Assembly: GCA_947071285.1 (NCBI GenBank)
Contig: CAMTFK010000021.1
Location: 1-34,192 of the forward strand
DNA: 34,192 nt
Direction of reading: 5' to 3'
From: an uncultured Bacteroides sp.
GTDB lineage: Bacteria; Bacteroidota; Bacteroidia; Bacteroidales; Bacteroidaceae
Shown here: one piece after another, positions 1 to 9,432 of the stretch
How the letters are laid out: every line of letters begins with the position of its first letter
Position numbering within the stretch: position 1 is the stretch's first letter
Program-made: the position numbers and the translations under genes
The notes under the pieces: model-generated
Told to the model about the DNA's origin: nothing
Database searches by the model: none
Seen by the model: the letters and a program-made list of their open reading frames with translations, nothing else

Positions 1-949
1 TGGCACCATAAGCTTTACGCACTGCCAACTCCGACAAGCGACGGGACATCTGTGAGGAAATGAGTCCACTGACATTGATTGCGGGTACAATAAGCAGGAT
101 AAGTCCCAGCATAATGCAAGTGACCATAGGATTCAGGAAGTCGTCACGAAAGAACTGACGTTCGGTGTAAGTGCTCAGGTCGGGAAGTTTCAATTCATAT
201 TCTGTAAGCGAAGCATTTAATTGGTCGAGTGAGTTTTCTATCTGCGACTTCATCTCCACAGGACTAACGCCAGGTTTACACAATACCATAGCTTCAAAAC
301 CACCGCGCAATCCCTCACTGCCCCAAGCTGGGTCTTGGGTATAATAAGGTAGCCAGACCTCACCATAAGCAAAGGTAAACAGTGAACTGACATCTTCAGT
401 AACGCCTACTACACGTTTGGGATAGAAATCCACAAAATAATTCTTTCCCAATGCCTCTTCCGCTGAACCGAAAGCTTCACGAGCCAAGCGCTCGGCAATA
501 ACAACCACATCGGCACAGGCATCAAATTCCTGTTGGTCGAAAGGACGTCCTGCAACAAAACGGATATCATACAAGCGCCAGAAGTTCAAATCGACACGGC
601 GATTCTGACAACGCTGCCCCTTCTCGGGCGAAGCGCCACAATATTCCATGGTGGTATAACTCATATAAGTGACCAGTTCGGCACCGGGCAAATCACCGAA
701 GATGCGACAGGCAGCCTGATAAGACATACCTGTGTTTGCATTACTATGGTCAGTCTTGCGATAACTGTAACCATAAGAAGAATAAACCATACGGTCGCGG
801 TGCGACTCAGGACGGATATTGGCAGTCTGGATGTCGTAGACCATATAGACCACCATGACAAAGGCAATACTCACCGCCGTGCCGATGATGGAAACAGTAC
901 TGAAAAATGGATTCTGCCGTAGAAGTGAAAATGCTTGTCTGAATATCAT
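1..949 (-). CDS. MacB/FtsX-like ABC permease, type A (partial, runs off left edge)
   Basis: My own translation of the minus strand from the ATG at 947-949 gives 316 uninterrupted codons before the window ends. It begins MIFRQAFSLLRQNPFFSTVS, the type A start (aromatic/basic, then NPxxS). TM1 is about residues 18-40, a periplasmic MacB-like domain follows to about 270, and TM2 includes IMLGLILLIVPAINVSGL. The last visible residues are the post-TM2 motif RRLSELAVRKAYGA, so roughly the final 110 residues (TM3, TM4) are missing. It lies 25 bp downstream of the type B gene at 975-2243. By the pattern of the other pairs, a type B partner should follow off the left edge. The predicted role is an inner-membrane subunit of a MacB-type transporter that couples ATP hydrolysis to periplasmic export work; the substrate is unknown. 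Confidence 0.85.
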   Translation of the reverse strand, partial: MIFRQAFSLLRQNPFFSTVSIIGTAVSIAFVMVVYMVYDIQTANIRPESHRDRMVYSSYGYSYRKTDHSNANTGMSYQAACRIFGDLPGAELVTYMSYTTMEYCGASPEKGQRCQNRRVDLNFWRLYDIRFVAGRPFDQQEFDACADVVVIAERLAREAFGSAEEALGKNYFVDFYPKRVVGVTEDVSSLFTFAYGEVWLPYYTQDPAWGSEGLRGGFEAMVLCKPGVSPVEMKSQIENSLDQLNASLTEYELKLPDLSTYTERQFFRDDFLNPMVTCIMLGLILLIVPAINVSGLISSQMSRRLSELAVRKAYGA

Positions 950-974
950 AAGTATATCGTTTTATAGAATAACA

Positions 975-2243
975 CTACTCATCGTGCAAGGCTTCGGCTG
1001 GTTGTAATTTCATAGCCTTGTAAGCCGGATACCAAATGCCAACGACAATCATCACCGCCATAAGCAACCACGTAAACACAGCCGCAATCAGAAACCGCTC
1101 AAACGTGAACTGCATCTTGCTAATATCTACCAACTCTGCAATCCCCACATTGAAGGCAATCAGCAGAGCAGGAACGGCAGCAACCGACAACAACAGCACC
1201 CCCTCACCCATCAGACGGAAGAACACGCCACGGCGGCTGGAACCCATCGCCATGCGTAGTGCCACTTCCTTGCGGCGTTGTTGTGTGCGAAACCAGAAAG
1301 TACCGATAACACCAAGAAAGATATTCAACAATAAAAAGCCAAGCACACAAAGCTGAGTTTTAGCTTCATTCATGTCTTCACGCTCACACATCTCACGCAA
1401 GTTACTGAAAGTAGTAACATCGAGCAGATATAGATTACCCACCTGATAGAGACGGTCAGCATCATCCATCAACTTCTCCATAAATTCATGGTCGGCATCA
1501 GGGTGCACACGTAGACTCAGTGTTATATAGCGAGCATCGGCATATTGTTTCAAACGTTCCAAATCAAGATATAAAGCAGCAAAAGAACCTCCCCACTCCG
1601 AAGAAGTATCGAAGTGGGACCAACGGACGGGTGTACCGACAGCTCCGATACGGACACGGACATCACTACCGAGGCTCGGTAGTCGGAGCTCACGGTTTTG
1701 CAACGAAGCAGCATCATCCAGATGCAATTCAGGATAGTCGGCAAAAAGATTGGAAGAAACAACAAGATGATTGTCACGTATGGCGGCAGCCATCTGCGAG
1801 AGCGTTTCTTCGTCTGAAGCCGAGTAACGGAAAACCCTGAAGAAGTCTGGTTCCACCCACAGCAGATGGGTATTCAGCGATACAGAATCCACACTTACAT
1901 TCAAACCATTGCTTCCATCATTATAAGGAAAGCAATTCTGCGAGAGTGCCACGGCCTCCACACCGGGACGATGTCGCAGCCGTTCAGTCAGTTCTATGAG
2001 GTGCTGCATATCATCGTCCGTAGTCAGACTGGGATTGTAAATGGCTGATTTAGACGAAAGCTTGCTGACGGAAATGTTGTAGCAATGTTCTGTGTCGAAA
2101 CCCATAGGGGCATGATAAACACGGACAGTAACCAATGTCCAATCCACGATATACCATAATACGACAAAGACCAGCAGCAACTCTATGAAGAGGAAAAGGC
2201 TGGCACGCCATTCATTCTTTATTTGAACCAGTATATTTTTCAT
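975..2243 (-). CDS. MacB/FtsX-like ABC permease, type B
   Basis: 422 residues, four predicted membrane helices: TM1 about 15-36, TM2 about 299-318, TM3 about 347-366, TM4 about 384-404, with a periplasmic domain of about 260 residues between TM1 and TM2. This is the MacB/FtsX topology. The type B marks are the N-terminal ELLLVFVVLWYIVDW helix, GTFWFRTQQRR after TM2, and the C-terminal QPAEALHDE, which matches the canonical MacB-family ending. It starts 3 bp after the stop of the type A gene at 2247-3527, so the two are almost certainly co-translated and may form a heterodimer (inference; MacB itself is a homodimer). It carries no ATPase domain and presumably depends on the ATPase at 9433-10098. 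The substrate cannot be told from sequence. Confidence 0.9.
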   Translation of the reverse strand: MKNILVQIKNEWRASLFLFIELLLVFVVLWYIVDWTLVTVRVYHAPMGFDTEHCYNISVSKLSSKSAIYNPSLTTDDDMQHLIELTERLRHRPGVEAVALSQNCFPYNDGSNGLNVSVDSVSLNTHLLWVEPDFFRVFRYSASDEETLSQMAAAIRDNHLVVSSNLFADYPELHLDDAASLQNRELRLPSLGSDVRVRIGAVGTPVRWSHFDTSSEWGGSFAALYLDLERLKQYADARYITLSLRVHPDADHEFMEKLMDDADRLYQVGNLYLLDVTTFSNLREMCEREDMNEAKTQLCVLGFLLLNIFLGVIGTFWFRTQQRRKEVALRMAMGSSRRGVFFRLMGEGVLLLSVAAVPALLIAFNVGIAELVDISKMQFTFERFLIAAVFTWLLMAVMIVVGIWYPAYKAMKLQPAEALHDE

Positions 2244-2246
2244 TTG

Positions 2247-3527
2247 TCATTCCCCCCTTTGATTGATTGCATCCACTATATTCATCTTCGAAGCCCGCCA
2301 TGCCGGAATGCCGGACGAAAGCAAGTTCATCAGCAGGCAAAAACCAAAGGCTGCAAGAAAAGCCCAAGGCGAAAGCAGCATACCCGGTGTCAACGAGGTG
2401 TCACCATTAAGATAAGCGTTGGCACTATTGCCAAAGAGAAAACCGTTCAGCAGGAAGGTGGCACCATAACTCAAAGCCAATCCAAGTATGCCTGCCAGCA
2501 GTGTAAGCAACAGATTCTCAAAGAACACTTGCCGCACCAACTCACCTCCCGTAGCGCCAAACGCCTTGCGTACACCTATTTCCGACATGCGCCGCCTCAT
2601 CCGGGAAAGGCTCATTGAAGAGAGGTTTATGGCAGGCACCAGTAACAAGATGGCAATGACGAGTGTATAACGCAAAATAACTCCCTTTACATCCGGCACG
2701 TTAGCCCATTTGCGATAAAGATTGGCAAACACTCCGTCGGGTTGTCCGCGGTAGAAGACTTCCGTTTCAGACAGGCCATCATTATACTTGCGGCGCAACA
2801 CCTCCACTTCATCACGGATAGCAGGAAAGTCGGTGGATGAATGTGCCAGAATCACTGCTTTCATCTGTCCCATCGTATCATCCCACCAAGCAAACCCGGC
2901 AGCATCCGTAGAGTTATAAGGTACCCATACTTGTGCATAAGCCGAAGTGGCAAGCATGGAAATATCTGCCACAACACCTGAAATCCGATACTCTACATGG
3001 TTCAGTTGCAAGGTCTGTCCGGCTACATCCGTAGTACCAAACAACCGCTTTGCCACTGTAGCCGAAATGACCGTACACGGCAATCCTGCATCACTATCAG
3101 CCTTGCTGAATGCTTGCCCACTCAAAAAACGGAAATGGAAGATGTGCCAGAACCGGTCGTCTGTCTGAACCATGTCTGCTGTCAATTTTGCTCCGGCAGG
3201 CAATGACGCACGTACCTTCTCCGGCAAAGAAATAAGCGCGACAGCCTCTGCCGTAGTAAGCGATTTGAAACACTTCAGTCCGGTTTGGACAGACATATGC
3301 CCATACGCTCCACTTTCGGTTCCTTTCTGCTTAACAGCCATTGAAGAGATGTAGAGTGAACGTGAACGGTTTACCTCAGGTTCGCAATCTACCAGACGAA
3401 CCTGAAAGGTAATTACCAGTACCATAATCATGCAGATGGCCAATGCCGTACCTATGATAGAAACCCAAGTAATGATGGGATTCTCACGCAGGTGGTAGAG
3501 GGCTTGAAGGAAGTAGAGTCGTATCAT
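2247..3527 (-). CDS. MacB/FtsX-like ABC permease, type A
   Basis: 426 residues. TM1 is about 20-42, after the cytoplasmic start MIRLYFLQALYHLRENPIIT; TM2 about 287-306, TM3 about 338-362, TM4 about 388-408. The type A hallmark VPAINLSSMSLSRMRRRMSE is followed by IGVRKAFGAT, and the C-terminus is SGIPAWRASKMNIVDAINQR. The periplasmic domain contains the EVNRSRSLYIS segment near the membrane that recurs as PE.NR.R in the other type A proteins. It is the upstream member of a pair with 975-2243 (3 bp gap) and lies 30 bp after the type B gene at 3558-4796. It belongs to the operon starting with the ATPase at 10098. Confidence 0.9.
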   Translation of the reverse strand: MIRLYFLQALYHLRENPIITWVSIIGTALAICMIMVLVITFQVRLVDCEPEVNRSRSLYISSMAVKQKGTESGAYGHMSVQTGLKCFKSLTTAEAVALISLPEKVRASLPAGAKLTADMVQTDDRFWHIFHFRFLSGQAFSKADSDAGLPCTVISATVAKRLFGTTDVAGQTLQLNHVEYRISGVVADISMLATSAYAQVWVPYNSTDAAGFAWWDDTMGQMKAVILAHSSTDFPAIRDEVEVLRRKYNDGLSETEVFYRGQPDGVFANLYRKWANVPDVKGVILRYTLVIAILLLVPAINLSSMSLSRMRRRMSEIGVRKAFGATGGELVRQVFFENLLLTLLAGILGLALSYGATFLLNGFLFGNSANAYLNGDTSLTPGMLLSPWAFLAAFGFCLLMNLLSSGIPAWRASKMNIVDAINQRGE

Positions 3528-3557
3528 GTTATTGCTATTTGTTTTTATATAGTTTGC

Positions 3558-4796
3558 TTATTCGTCATGCAAGGCTTCAGCCGGCTGCACCTTCATTGCC
3601 TTACGTGCCGGAATACCGATACCGATGGCAATCATCAACGCCATCAATGCAAAACTAATACCTGCACAGAGCAGCAATCTATCCCATTCCAGCGTTGTAC
3701 CATTGCGCCACGAGTTCTGTTCCATGTGTGCCAGGTTCCAGTCAATGACCAGTGCAATAGGCGTGACTACTGCCAGCAGCAACAAGCCTTCACTCAGCAG
3801 ACGACTGAAGATGGCATGGTCCGTTGCTCCATGCGCCTTATGCAATGCAATCTCCGAACGGCGTTGCTGCGTACGGAACCAGAACGTTCCAAGCAGACCG
3901 AGGAAGATATTCAGCAGCAGAAATCCCATACCCATCACGTAATTACGGATATCATTTGTCCATGCCTGCTGGAAATTACGGCGTATATCGTGGAAAGAAC
4001 GAATTTCCGAAATAAAGAGGTTACCTATGCGGAACTGGCTTTCGCTGTCTTTCTTTAACTTCGTAATGAAATCGTTATCCTGTCCTTCACGGACACGAAC
4101 ACAAAGTTCCAGACCTACATAGTAGAAGGACTGCTTAACCAGAAAGCAATACGAAGAACGAGCCTGGTCGTAGTCATGATAGCGTACATCCTGCAAAGCA
4201 GCTCCCAGTTGATACGTCTTAGTCGTATCACCGAAAAGTTGGAAACGCTTACCTACAAACTCCGTCAGCTTACGGTCATATTTTCTATAAAGGTTATCAG
4301 AAGCCAAAAATTCACCCCGTTCCAGCATCTCCGCCAATTGTTCGGGTGTTTCACCACGTGTACCCTGATAGCGGAAGACCCGTACAAAATCTGGAGTTAC
4401 CATTCTACGGATGGTCCAGCCGGGTGACTGAAGCGTATCATAACGCACCTCTCCGCTACTATTGCTTCCATTATAAGGATAGGAGTTTTGCGAAAGGCTG
4501 ACAGCTTCCACCTCCGGACGGCGACGCAAGCGCTCTACCAATTCGGCAATATCAGCATGTGTGTCATCCCTACTCTTATCAGGTGTATAATCGGGACTCT
4601 TTGGTGTCAGTTCGCCCAATTCAATGAGATAACAATGCTCTATATTGAAGCCTCTCGGTTCCAGGTAAGTGGCAGCACGGGTATAGAGGTAATCCACCAC
4701 ATACCACATCACTACGCTCACCACCAGCAACTCCAACGCCAACCATAGGTTCGAGAGCCATTCATTCTTTATCTGTGTAAGAAGTTTCTTAGTCAT
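3558..4796 (-). CDS. MacB/FtsX-like ABC permease, type B
   Basis: 412 residues, one of the shortest of the set. TM1 is about 15-36 (ELLVVSVVMWYVVDYLY), TM2 about 288-307, TM3 about 336-352, TM4 about 373-395. GTFWFRTQQRRSEIALHKAH follows TM2 and the protein ends VQPAEALHDE. The post-TM2 coupling region reads HKAHGAT where sister proteins read RMAMGSS or RLAMGST, so this copy has drifted at a likely ATPase contact (inference). It lies 34 bp after its type A partner at 4831-6123. The first part of the periplasmic domain (YPYNGSNSSG) matches YPYNDGSN in the B protein at 975-2243, so these two are close paralogues. Confidence 0.9.
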   Translation of the reverse strand: MTKKLLTQIKNEWLSNLWLALELLVVSVVMWYVVDYLYTRAATYLEPRGFNIEHCYLIELGELTPKSPDYTPDKSRDDTHADIAELVERLRRRPEVEAVSLSQNSYPYNGSNSSGEVRYDTLQSPGWTIRRMVTPDFVRVFRYQGTRGETPEQLAEMLERGEFLASDNLYRKYDRKLTEFVGKRFQLFGDTTKTYQLGAALQDVRYHDYDQARSSYCFLVKQSFYYVGLELCVRVREGQDNDFITKLKKDSESQFRIGNLFISEIRSFHDIRRNFQQAWTNDIRNYVMGMGFLLLNIFLGLLGTFWFRTQQRRSEIALHKAHGATDHAIFSRLLSEGLLLLAVVTPIALVIDWNLAHMEQNSWRNGTTLEWDRLLLCAGISFALMALMIAIGIGIPARKAMKVQPAEALHDE

Positions 4797-4830
4797 TTTC
4801 TTTCAATGATTAATGTTTAGTGATGAGTGA

Positions 4831-6123
4831 TTAATGCAGGCGTCCGCCCAATGCATTTACAATTCCTACTCTCGACGCACGCCATGCCGGAATACCGGAA
4901 CTCAACAGGTTCAGTATGAAGCAGAACAGCAATGCCCAGCCAAAGGTGGAAGGATGCAGCAATATGCTGGCATCTACTGCCGGAGGACTTAGTGTCTGAC
5001 TAAACTCTTGTGCGAACAATAACGTATTACCCAAATAAGCAAACGTCACACTGAGTAATAATCCCAGCACACCTGCCATCAGGGTCACTACAAGATTTTC
5101 GGCTATGATTTGTCCCATCAATTCCAGTCGTGTACTGCCAAATGCCCGGCGCACACCTACTTCGGCTACACGCTGGCGAAGACGACTTTGCGTCATACTG
5201 CTCAGATTGATGGCGGGCACTATCAGCAGGATAATGAAAATTATCAATCTCTGTCTGCGTGCCTGGTCCACGTCCGGTTCCTGATTGGCGGAAAAAGCGA
5301 TTGCACTTTTCTCCTGGTCGTACGGACGGTTACGGTAAATCAATTCGTAGCCATCAGTACCAATCAACACATTATATTCCTGCCTGCGCCGTTCGGCTTC
5401 CTCGCGGATGGCATCAAAGTCTTCGCGGTCGCGTGCCAGAATGGTACAACTCATCATGCCCATATGCTCGTCACTCCACGTATCTTTCGTTATCTCTGTT
5501 GAAGTATAAGGCACCCATACCTGTCCGTACGCAGATGTAGCCAACGTAGAAACGTCTTTCACTATACCTATTACTTTATAGGGTGCATGGTTTAGCAGAA
5601 ACTCACGTCCTTCAACTTCTGTACTTTGAAACAGTTTTCTGGCTACACTTTCCGTGATAACCGCTATCGGCAGCCCGGCATCGAATGCCGCCTTATCGTA
5701 AGGCTTCCCGCCAGTAAACGAGAAATCGAATACGCGCCAGAAAATATCATCCGTCTGCAACAGGTCAATACCTACAGCGGGCTGTCCCGGAAGGTTGACC
5801 GGAGTAGAGATTACCATACAAGTATAAATAGTCACCGCCTCGGGTGTTTTCAACGCCTGGAAACACTCGCGCGCAGTCTTTGCACTCATAGGACCGTTAC
5901 TGCTTCCGCCACCCCAATTCTGGTTTGTAATACTCATGTAGCGCGCATGCAAAAAGCGGTCACGGTTACTTTCAGGAGCAAAAGGCGCTACTTTTACTTG
6001 CTGCATCATCACCACCAACATAATGAGGAAGATGGCAAGCGCTGTACCTGCTATGCTGACAGCACTGATTATCGTCTGTTGCCGTAGCTGTGCCCACGCT
6101 TGCGTAAAATATTGTTTAATCAT
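4831..6123 (-). CDS. MacB/FtsX-like ABC permease, type A
   Basis: 430 residues, MacB/FtsX topology: TM1 about 19-42 (AVSIAGTALAIFLIMLVVMM), TM2 about 293-309, TM3 about 344-368, TM4 about 393-411. Type A motifs are PESNRDRFLHARYMS just after TM1, VPAINLSSMTQSRLRQRVAE after TM2, then VGVRRAFGST, and SGIPAWRASRVGIVNAL at the C-terminus. The periplasmic region has a Gly/Ser-rich NWGGGSSNGP stretch near residue 70. It follows the DUF2807 gene at 6155-6787 by 31 bp and precedes its type B partner at 3558-4796. The start at 6123 gives the family-typical N-terminus MIKQYFTQAWAQLRQ. Confidence 0.9.
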   Translation of the reverse strand: MIKQYFTQAWAQLRQQTIISAVSIAGTALAIFLIMLVVMMQQVKVAPFAPESNRDRFLHARYMSITNQNWGGGSSNGPMSAKTARECFQALKTPEAVTIYTCMVISTPVNLPGQPAVGIDLLQTDDIFWRVFDFSFTGGKPYDKAAFDAGLPIAVITESVARKLFQSTEVEGREFLLNHAPYKVIGIVKDVSTLATSAYGQVWVPYTSTEITKDTWSDEHMGMMSCTILARDREDFDAIREEAERRRQEYNVLIGTDGYELIYRNRPYDQEKSAIAFSANQEPDVDQARRQRLIIFIILLIVPAINLSSMTQSRLRQRVAEVGVRRAFGSTRLELMGQIIAENLVVTLMAGVLGLLLSVTFAYLGNTLLFAQEFSQTLSPPAVDASILLHPSTFGWALLFCFILNLLSSGIPAWRASRVGIVNALGGRLH

Positions 6124-6154
6124 ATTGCTTATTTACAGTTTACAATGACCATTG

Positions 6155-6787
6155 TCACTTTCCTACTTTCAAGTTACGTGTATTCACACCACCGATACCT
6201 CCTTTTGAAATGTCGGCTTGTCCGGCACGTCCACTCAATGTAACGCTGCCTACACCTTCCATACTGGCACGCAAACGGTCACAATTCACATGAATATCAG
6301 CCTTGCCTACGCCTTCCATCTTCACTACAAGTGAATTGCATGTCAGGTCGTCCACATTTACCTTGCCAACACCTTCTATTTCAAATTTCACATCATCCAA
6401 TTTCAATGCTTCATTGCAATTGAATGAGCCGACACCACTGAATTTCACGTTTTTCAGGTCGGGAGCAGTCAGGTAGATAGTCACACCTTTATTACGATTG
6501 TTGTCACCATTCTTCTTATTTTTGAAACCAATGATGAGACGGTCGTTCTTCACTTCTGTAGTCGTGGTAGTCACATACTCTTCCTTTCCTTCTATTTTCA
6601 AAGAATAGTTATTGCCCTGCGTGAAGTACACTGTTGCTACAGACGTCACCTCAACAGAGGAGAAAGCCTCAACTTTACGAATTTCGCTAACTTGCGGATC
6701 TTTTTCGTTAGCTGCATAAACTGTACCGGCTACTGCGGCAAATAATAAACTCAGGGTTATAAATAAAGCTTTCATAATCTTTCTCAT
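6155..6787 (-). CDS. DUF2807 (head GIN-type) secreted beta-helix protein
   Basis: About 210 residues from the ATG at 6785-6787; an equally possible start is the ATG at 6773-6775, both giving a signal peptide around MKALFITLSLLFAAVAGTVY with cleavage after VYA. A longer reading from 6805 exists but would put extra residues before the signal peptide. The mature part shows the DUF2807 pattern: an N-terminal segment (VEAFSSVEVTSVATVYFTQG) and then parallel-beta repeats of about 20 residues marked by SGVGSF, EGVGKV, EGVGKA, EGVGSV and GGIGGV. The family is common in Bacteroidetes, is periplasmic or surface-exposed, and has no firmly established function. It sits between permease pairs (10 bp from the B gene at 6815, 31 bp from the A gene at 6123), so it is co-transcribed with the exporter and may be an accessory envelope protein (inference). 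Confidence 0.85.
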   Translation of the reverse strand: MRKIMKALFITLSLLFAAVAGTVYAANEKDPQVSEIRKVEAFSSVEVTSVATVYFTQGNNYSLKIEGKEEYVTTTTTEVKNDRLIIGFKNKKNGDNNRNKGVTIYLTAPDLKNVKFSGVGSFNCNEALKLDDVKFEIEGVGKVNVDDLTCNSLVVKMEGVGKADIHVNCDRLRASMEGVGSVTLSGRAGQADISKGGIGGVNTRNLKVGK

Positions 6788-6814
6788 ATTAATTATTAAT
6801 ATCAATTTTTCTAT

Positions 6815-8077
6815 TTATTCTTCATGTAACGCTTCAGCCGGTTGTATCTTCATCGCCTGCCGAGCCGGAAACCAAATGCCCACCATTACCATCAATGCTA
6901 TCAGTAGCCATGCTCCAAAAGAGCCGAGCAGAAAGCGTACAAAACTCCACTCTACAGGCCATGTGGAAATCAGTTCCGTCCGACCGATGGTAAACTCTGC
7001 CACACCTATATTATAGCAAATAATCATGGCGGGTAATGTCACCAGTGTAAGCAGCAATAATCCTTCACCCGTCAGCAGGCGGAATACCTGGTTCTTTGTA
7101 CTACCCATAGCCAGGCGTAGAGCTATTTCACCACGACGACGGCGGGTACGAAACCAGAACGTTCCGATCAATCCCAAGAATACATTTACTAACAGAAAAA
7201 GCACTACAATTGCCTGACTGTTCACCTTGTCCGTATCTCCGTTCATGACTTCAAATTGTAACTGCTGCTCAGTATAAGGCACAGCGTCAGCCACAAACAA
7301 ATCGTCTACGTCCAGTCTCGGTGCAATCTCACGAACGAATTTAGCGCGGTAGTCCGGACCATCGGCAGCAGGTTTCACACGGAAAACGATTTGCGCCCAA
7401 TTGTCAGCAAACTGTGTCTTAATCAGATTCTCGTCCATACGAAAGAAAAACCAGGAAGCATCACTTCCATAACGATACGTTCGGAAAGCATCTATCTTTC
7501 CGCCTTGCATGACGACCGACGTAGTATCACCATAGTAGCTCAACGGCGTGTCCAGCGAGAATGTCGGCATTCTCTTCTTGAAACGGTCGACAGCAGCCTG
7601 GCTCAACATTACGTTGTTCCACCCCACAGGTGTCTTGGCAAAAGGACGCTGCGGATCATCGTTCATACGGAACACATCAATGTATCCTCCGGTAGTGTTG
7701 ATGATACGTGCGTTCACCCCGATAGTGTCCTGCGCAGCCAGTGAATTGTAGCTATTACTTCCGCTCATCGGTAAACTCCAGTAACACAGGGCAGCCGCTT
7801 CGACGCTTGGTTCCTGCTCCAGTTTCTGCAAGGCACGCAGGTATCTGTCGGCATTTGTCAGGGTGGTGTCACTAGTGGCACCTCCTATAATCGTGTTAAG
7901 TTGATATACATGATCGATGCTGTAACCAAGAGGGCGATAAAAAGTATACTTAAGGCAACCCAGCGAATCACAAAGGAACCACATCACGATGAATACCAGG
8001 AATAGTTCAGCCAACACCCAGACGTTACTACGTAGACGCGACCAAATCATACGTAAATTATGTAATATAAATTTCAT
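6815..8077 (-). CDS. MacB/FtsX-like ABC permease, type B
   Basis: 420 residues. TM1 is about 18-38 (VLAELFLVFIVMWFLCDSL), TM2 about 288-309, TM3 about 338-356, TM4 about 380-402. GTFWFRTRRRRGEIALRLAM follows TM2 and the C-terminus is KIQPAEALHEE. It is preceded after 14 bp by its type A partner at 8092-9366 and followed after 27 bp by the DUF2807 start. The periplasmic N-terminal part contains LPMSGSNSYNS, equivalent to the YPYN.GSN element of the other B proteins. No nucleotide-binding motifs are present, so it must rely on the ATPase encoded upstream at 9433-10098. Confidence 0.9.
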   Translation of the reverse strand: MKFILHNLRMIWSRLRSNVWVLAELFLVFIVMWFLCDSLGCLKYTFYRPLGYSIDHVYQLNTIIGGATSDTTLTNADRYLRALQKLEQEPSVEAAALCYWSLPMSGSNSYNSLAAQDTIGVNARIINTTGGYIDVFRMNDDPQRPFAKTPVGWNNVMLSQAAVDRFKKRMPTFSLDTPLSYYGDTTSVVMQGGKIDAFRTYRYGSDASWFFFRMDENLIKTQFADNWAQIVFRVKPAADGPDYRAKFVREIAPRLDVDDLFVADAVPYTEQQLQFEVMNGDTDKVNSQAIVVLFLLVNVFLGLIGTFWFRTRRRRGEIALRLAMGSTKNQVFRLLTGEGLLLLTLVTLPAMIICYNIGVAEFTIGRTELISTWPVEWSFVRFLLGSFGAWLLIALMVMVGIWFPARQAMKIQPAEALHEE

Positions 8078-8091
8078 AAGGTCTCCTTTTA

Positions 8092-9366
8092 TTATTTATC
8101 GTTCAATGAATCTACAATCGTGCGGCGAGTAGCAAGCCAGGCGGGCAAGCCCGCACTCAGCAGATTTATCAGCAGGCAAAATATAAAAGCCAGAACAAAT
8201 ACTTGCGGACTGAACAAGGCTCCCATGCTTAGACTGAAATCACCTGCCGTGCCGATATTATCACTATTGGTAAATAACCAAGTGCGCATCACATAAACTG
8301 CAAAGTAACTGAATATCAATCCTACTATGCCTCCTATCAATGTCAATACCAGATTCTCATTCAATATTTGGCGGATAAGTGTACCATCCGTAGCTCCAAA
8401 AGCTTTGCGAACACCTAACTCACTGACACGTTGCTGCATGCGGCTATTACTCAATCCACACAGGTTAAGCGAGGGTACTAACAATATAATAAACAAGGCG
8501 ATTCCATATTGCAGATAAAGCATTGGTAGATTAGGGCCTACATTGGACCATACGTGATTTACGTGCGCTACAATGTTATCGGGTTGTTCCATAATGTCTA
8601 TCTGCCTCTCTTCCAAACCGGCATTGACGTCTTTCACCCGTTTCTCGACTCCTTGTTTAATGGCAGGGAAATCATCAGGAGTACGCGCCAACACAGCAAT
8701 AGTCCTGGTTCCGTTATAGCTCCACCAACCGGTCACATCCAGTTCACCGGAATGGTACATGCTCCACACCTGCGCATAAGCATCCTTAGCTGTAACCGAA
8801 ACATCTTTCACGACTCCAATGATACGTACTACCTCCCTGTTCAACAACATCTGCCGTCCCACAGCCTCCACTGTTCCAAACAGCTTACGGGCAACAGAAG
8901 CGCAAATAACCACAGACATCATCTCTCCTCCACGCTCCGCCTCTGTGAAGCTTCTTCCATCAAGAAACCGCATATTGAAGATTTTCCAGAAACCGGGATC
9001 AGTGCTCATGGCATCCACCTTCAAACGGTTGTTCCCATCCGTCAGAGATACCAGCGCCACATCTGCTGTACTGAAAGCCGTGCAAGCTTCCACTTCCGGA
9101 AGCGGCTGTATACACTCTTTCATAAATGCAGCCGAAGGTTTACCAAAGTTGTTCCAATCTTTATTCTCCTTTCCCTGTACATGCATAGCAGAGAAATAGA
9201 GGCAACGGCTACGGTTCACTTCCGGTTCCAAGTCAGCATATTTTGTTTGCCAGGTAATCACGATAGCCATAATCATGGTGATGGCGAAAGCCGTACCCAA
9301 TATGGATATCGTACTCAGCAACGGATTCTGCCTCAGAATAACAAAAGCCTGACGAATGGTTTGCAT
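8092..9366 (-). CDS. MacB/FtsX-like ABC permease, type A
   Basis: 424 residues starting MQTIRQAFVILRQNPLLSTI. TM1 is about 20-42, TM2 about 287-304, TM3 about 337-360, TM4 about 388-406. After TM2 it reads VPSLNLCGLSNSRMQQRVSE and then LGVRKAFGATDG; the C-terminus is GLPAWLATRRTIVDSLNDK. It is the first permease after the ATPase, 66 bp downstream of it. That gap holds a purine-rich repeat tract (9371-9430), the loosest junction in this block. Its N-terminal sequence is closest to the partial A protein at the left edge (both RQAF..LRQNP..ST.SI.GTA), suggesting a recent duplication within the cluster. Confidence 0.9.
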   Translation of the reverse strand: MQTIRQAFVILRQNPLLSTISILGTAFAITMIMAIVITWQTKYADLEPEVNRSRCLYFSAMHVQGKENKDWNNFGKPSAAFMKECIQPLPEVEACTAFSTADVALVSLTDGNNRLKVDAMSTDPGFWKIFNMRFLDGRSFTEAERGGEMMSVVICASVARKLFGTVEAVGRQMLLNREVVRIIGVVKDVSVTAKDAYAQVWSMYHSGELDVTGWWSYNGTRTIAVLARTPDDFPAIKQGVEKRVKDVNAGLEERQIDIMEQPDNIVAHVNHVWSNVGPNLPMLYLQYGIALFIILLVPSLNLCGLSNSRMQQRVSELGVRKAFGATDGTLIRQILNENLVLTLIGGIVGLIFSYFAVYVMRTWLFTNSDNIGTAGDFSLSMGALFSPQVFVLAFIFCLLINLLSAGLPAWLATRRTIVDSLNDK

Positions 9367-9370
9367 AATT

Positions 9371-9430
9371 ATCTCCTTCCTTTCATTCTTTCACTTTTCA
9401 TTCTTCACTCTTCCATTCTTTCATTTGCCC
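9371..9430. repeat. Purine/pyrimidine-rich degenerate short repeat tract
   Basis: On the plus strand this is a run of TTCATTCTTTCACTT-like units, equivalent to GAATGAAAG/GAGTGAA units of about 7-9 bp on the coding strand. It fills the gap between the ATPase stop and the start of the next permease. The same kind of four-unit short repeat appears at 18083-18110, 27356-27453 and 29335-29366. No coding or terminator signal is evident in it. Confidence 0.6.
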
Positions 9431-9432
9431 CG

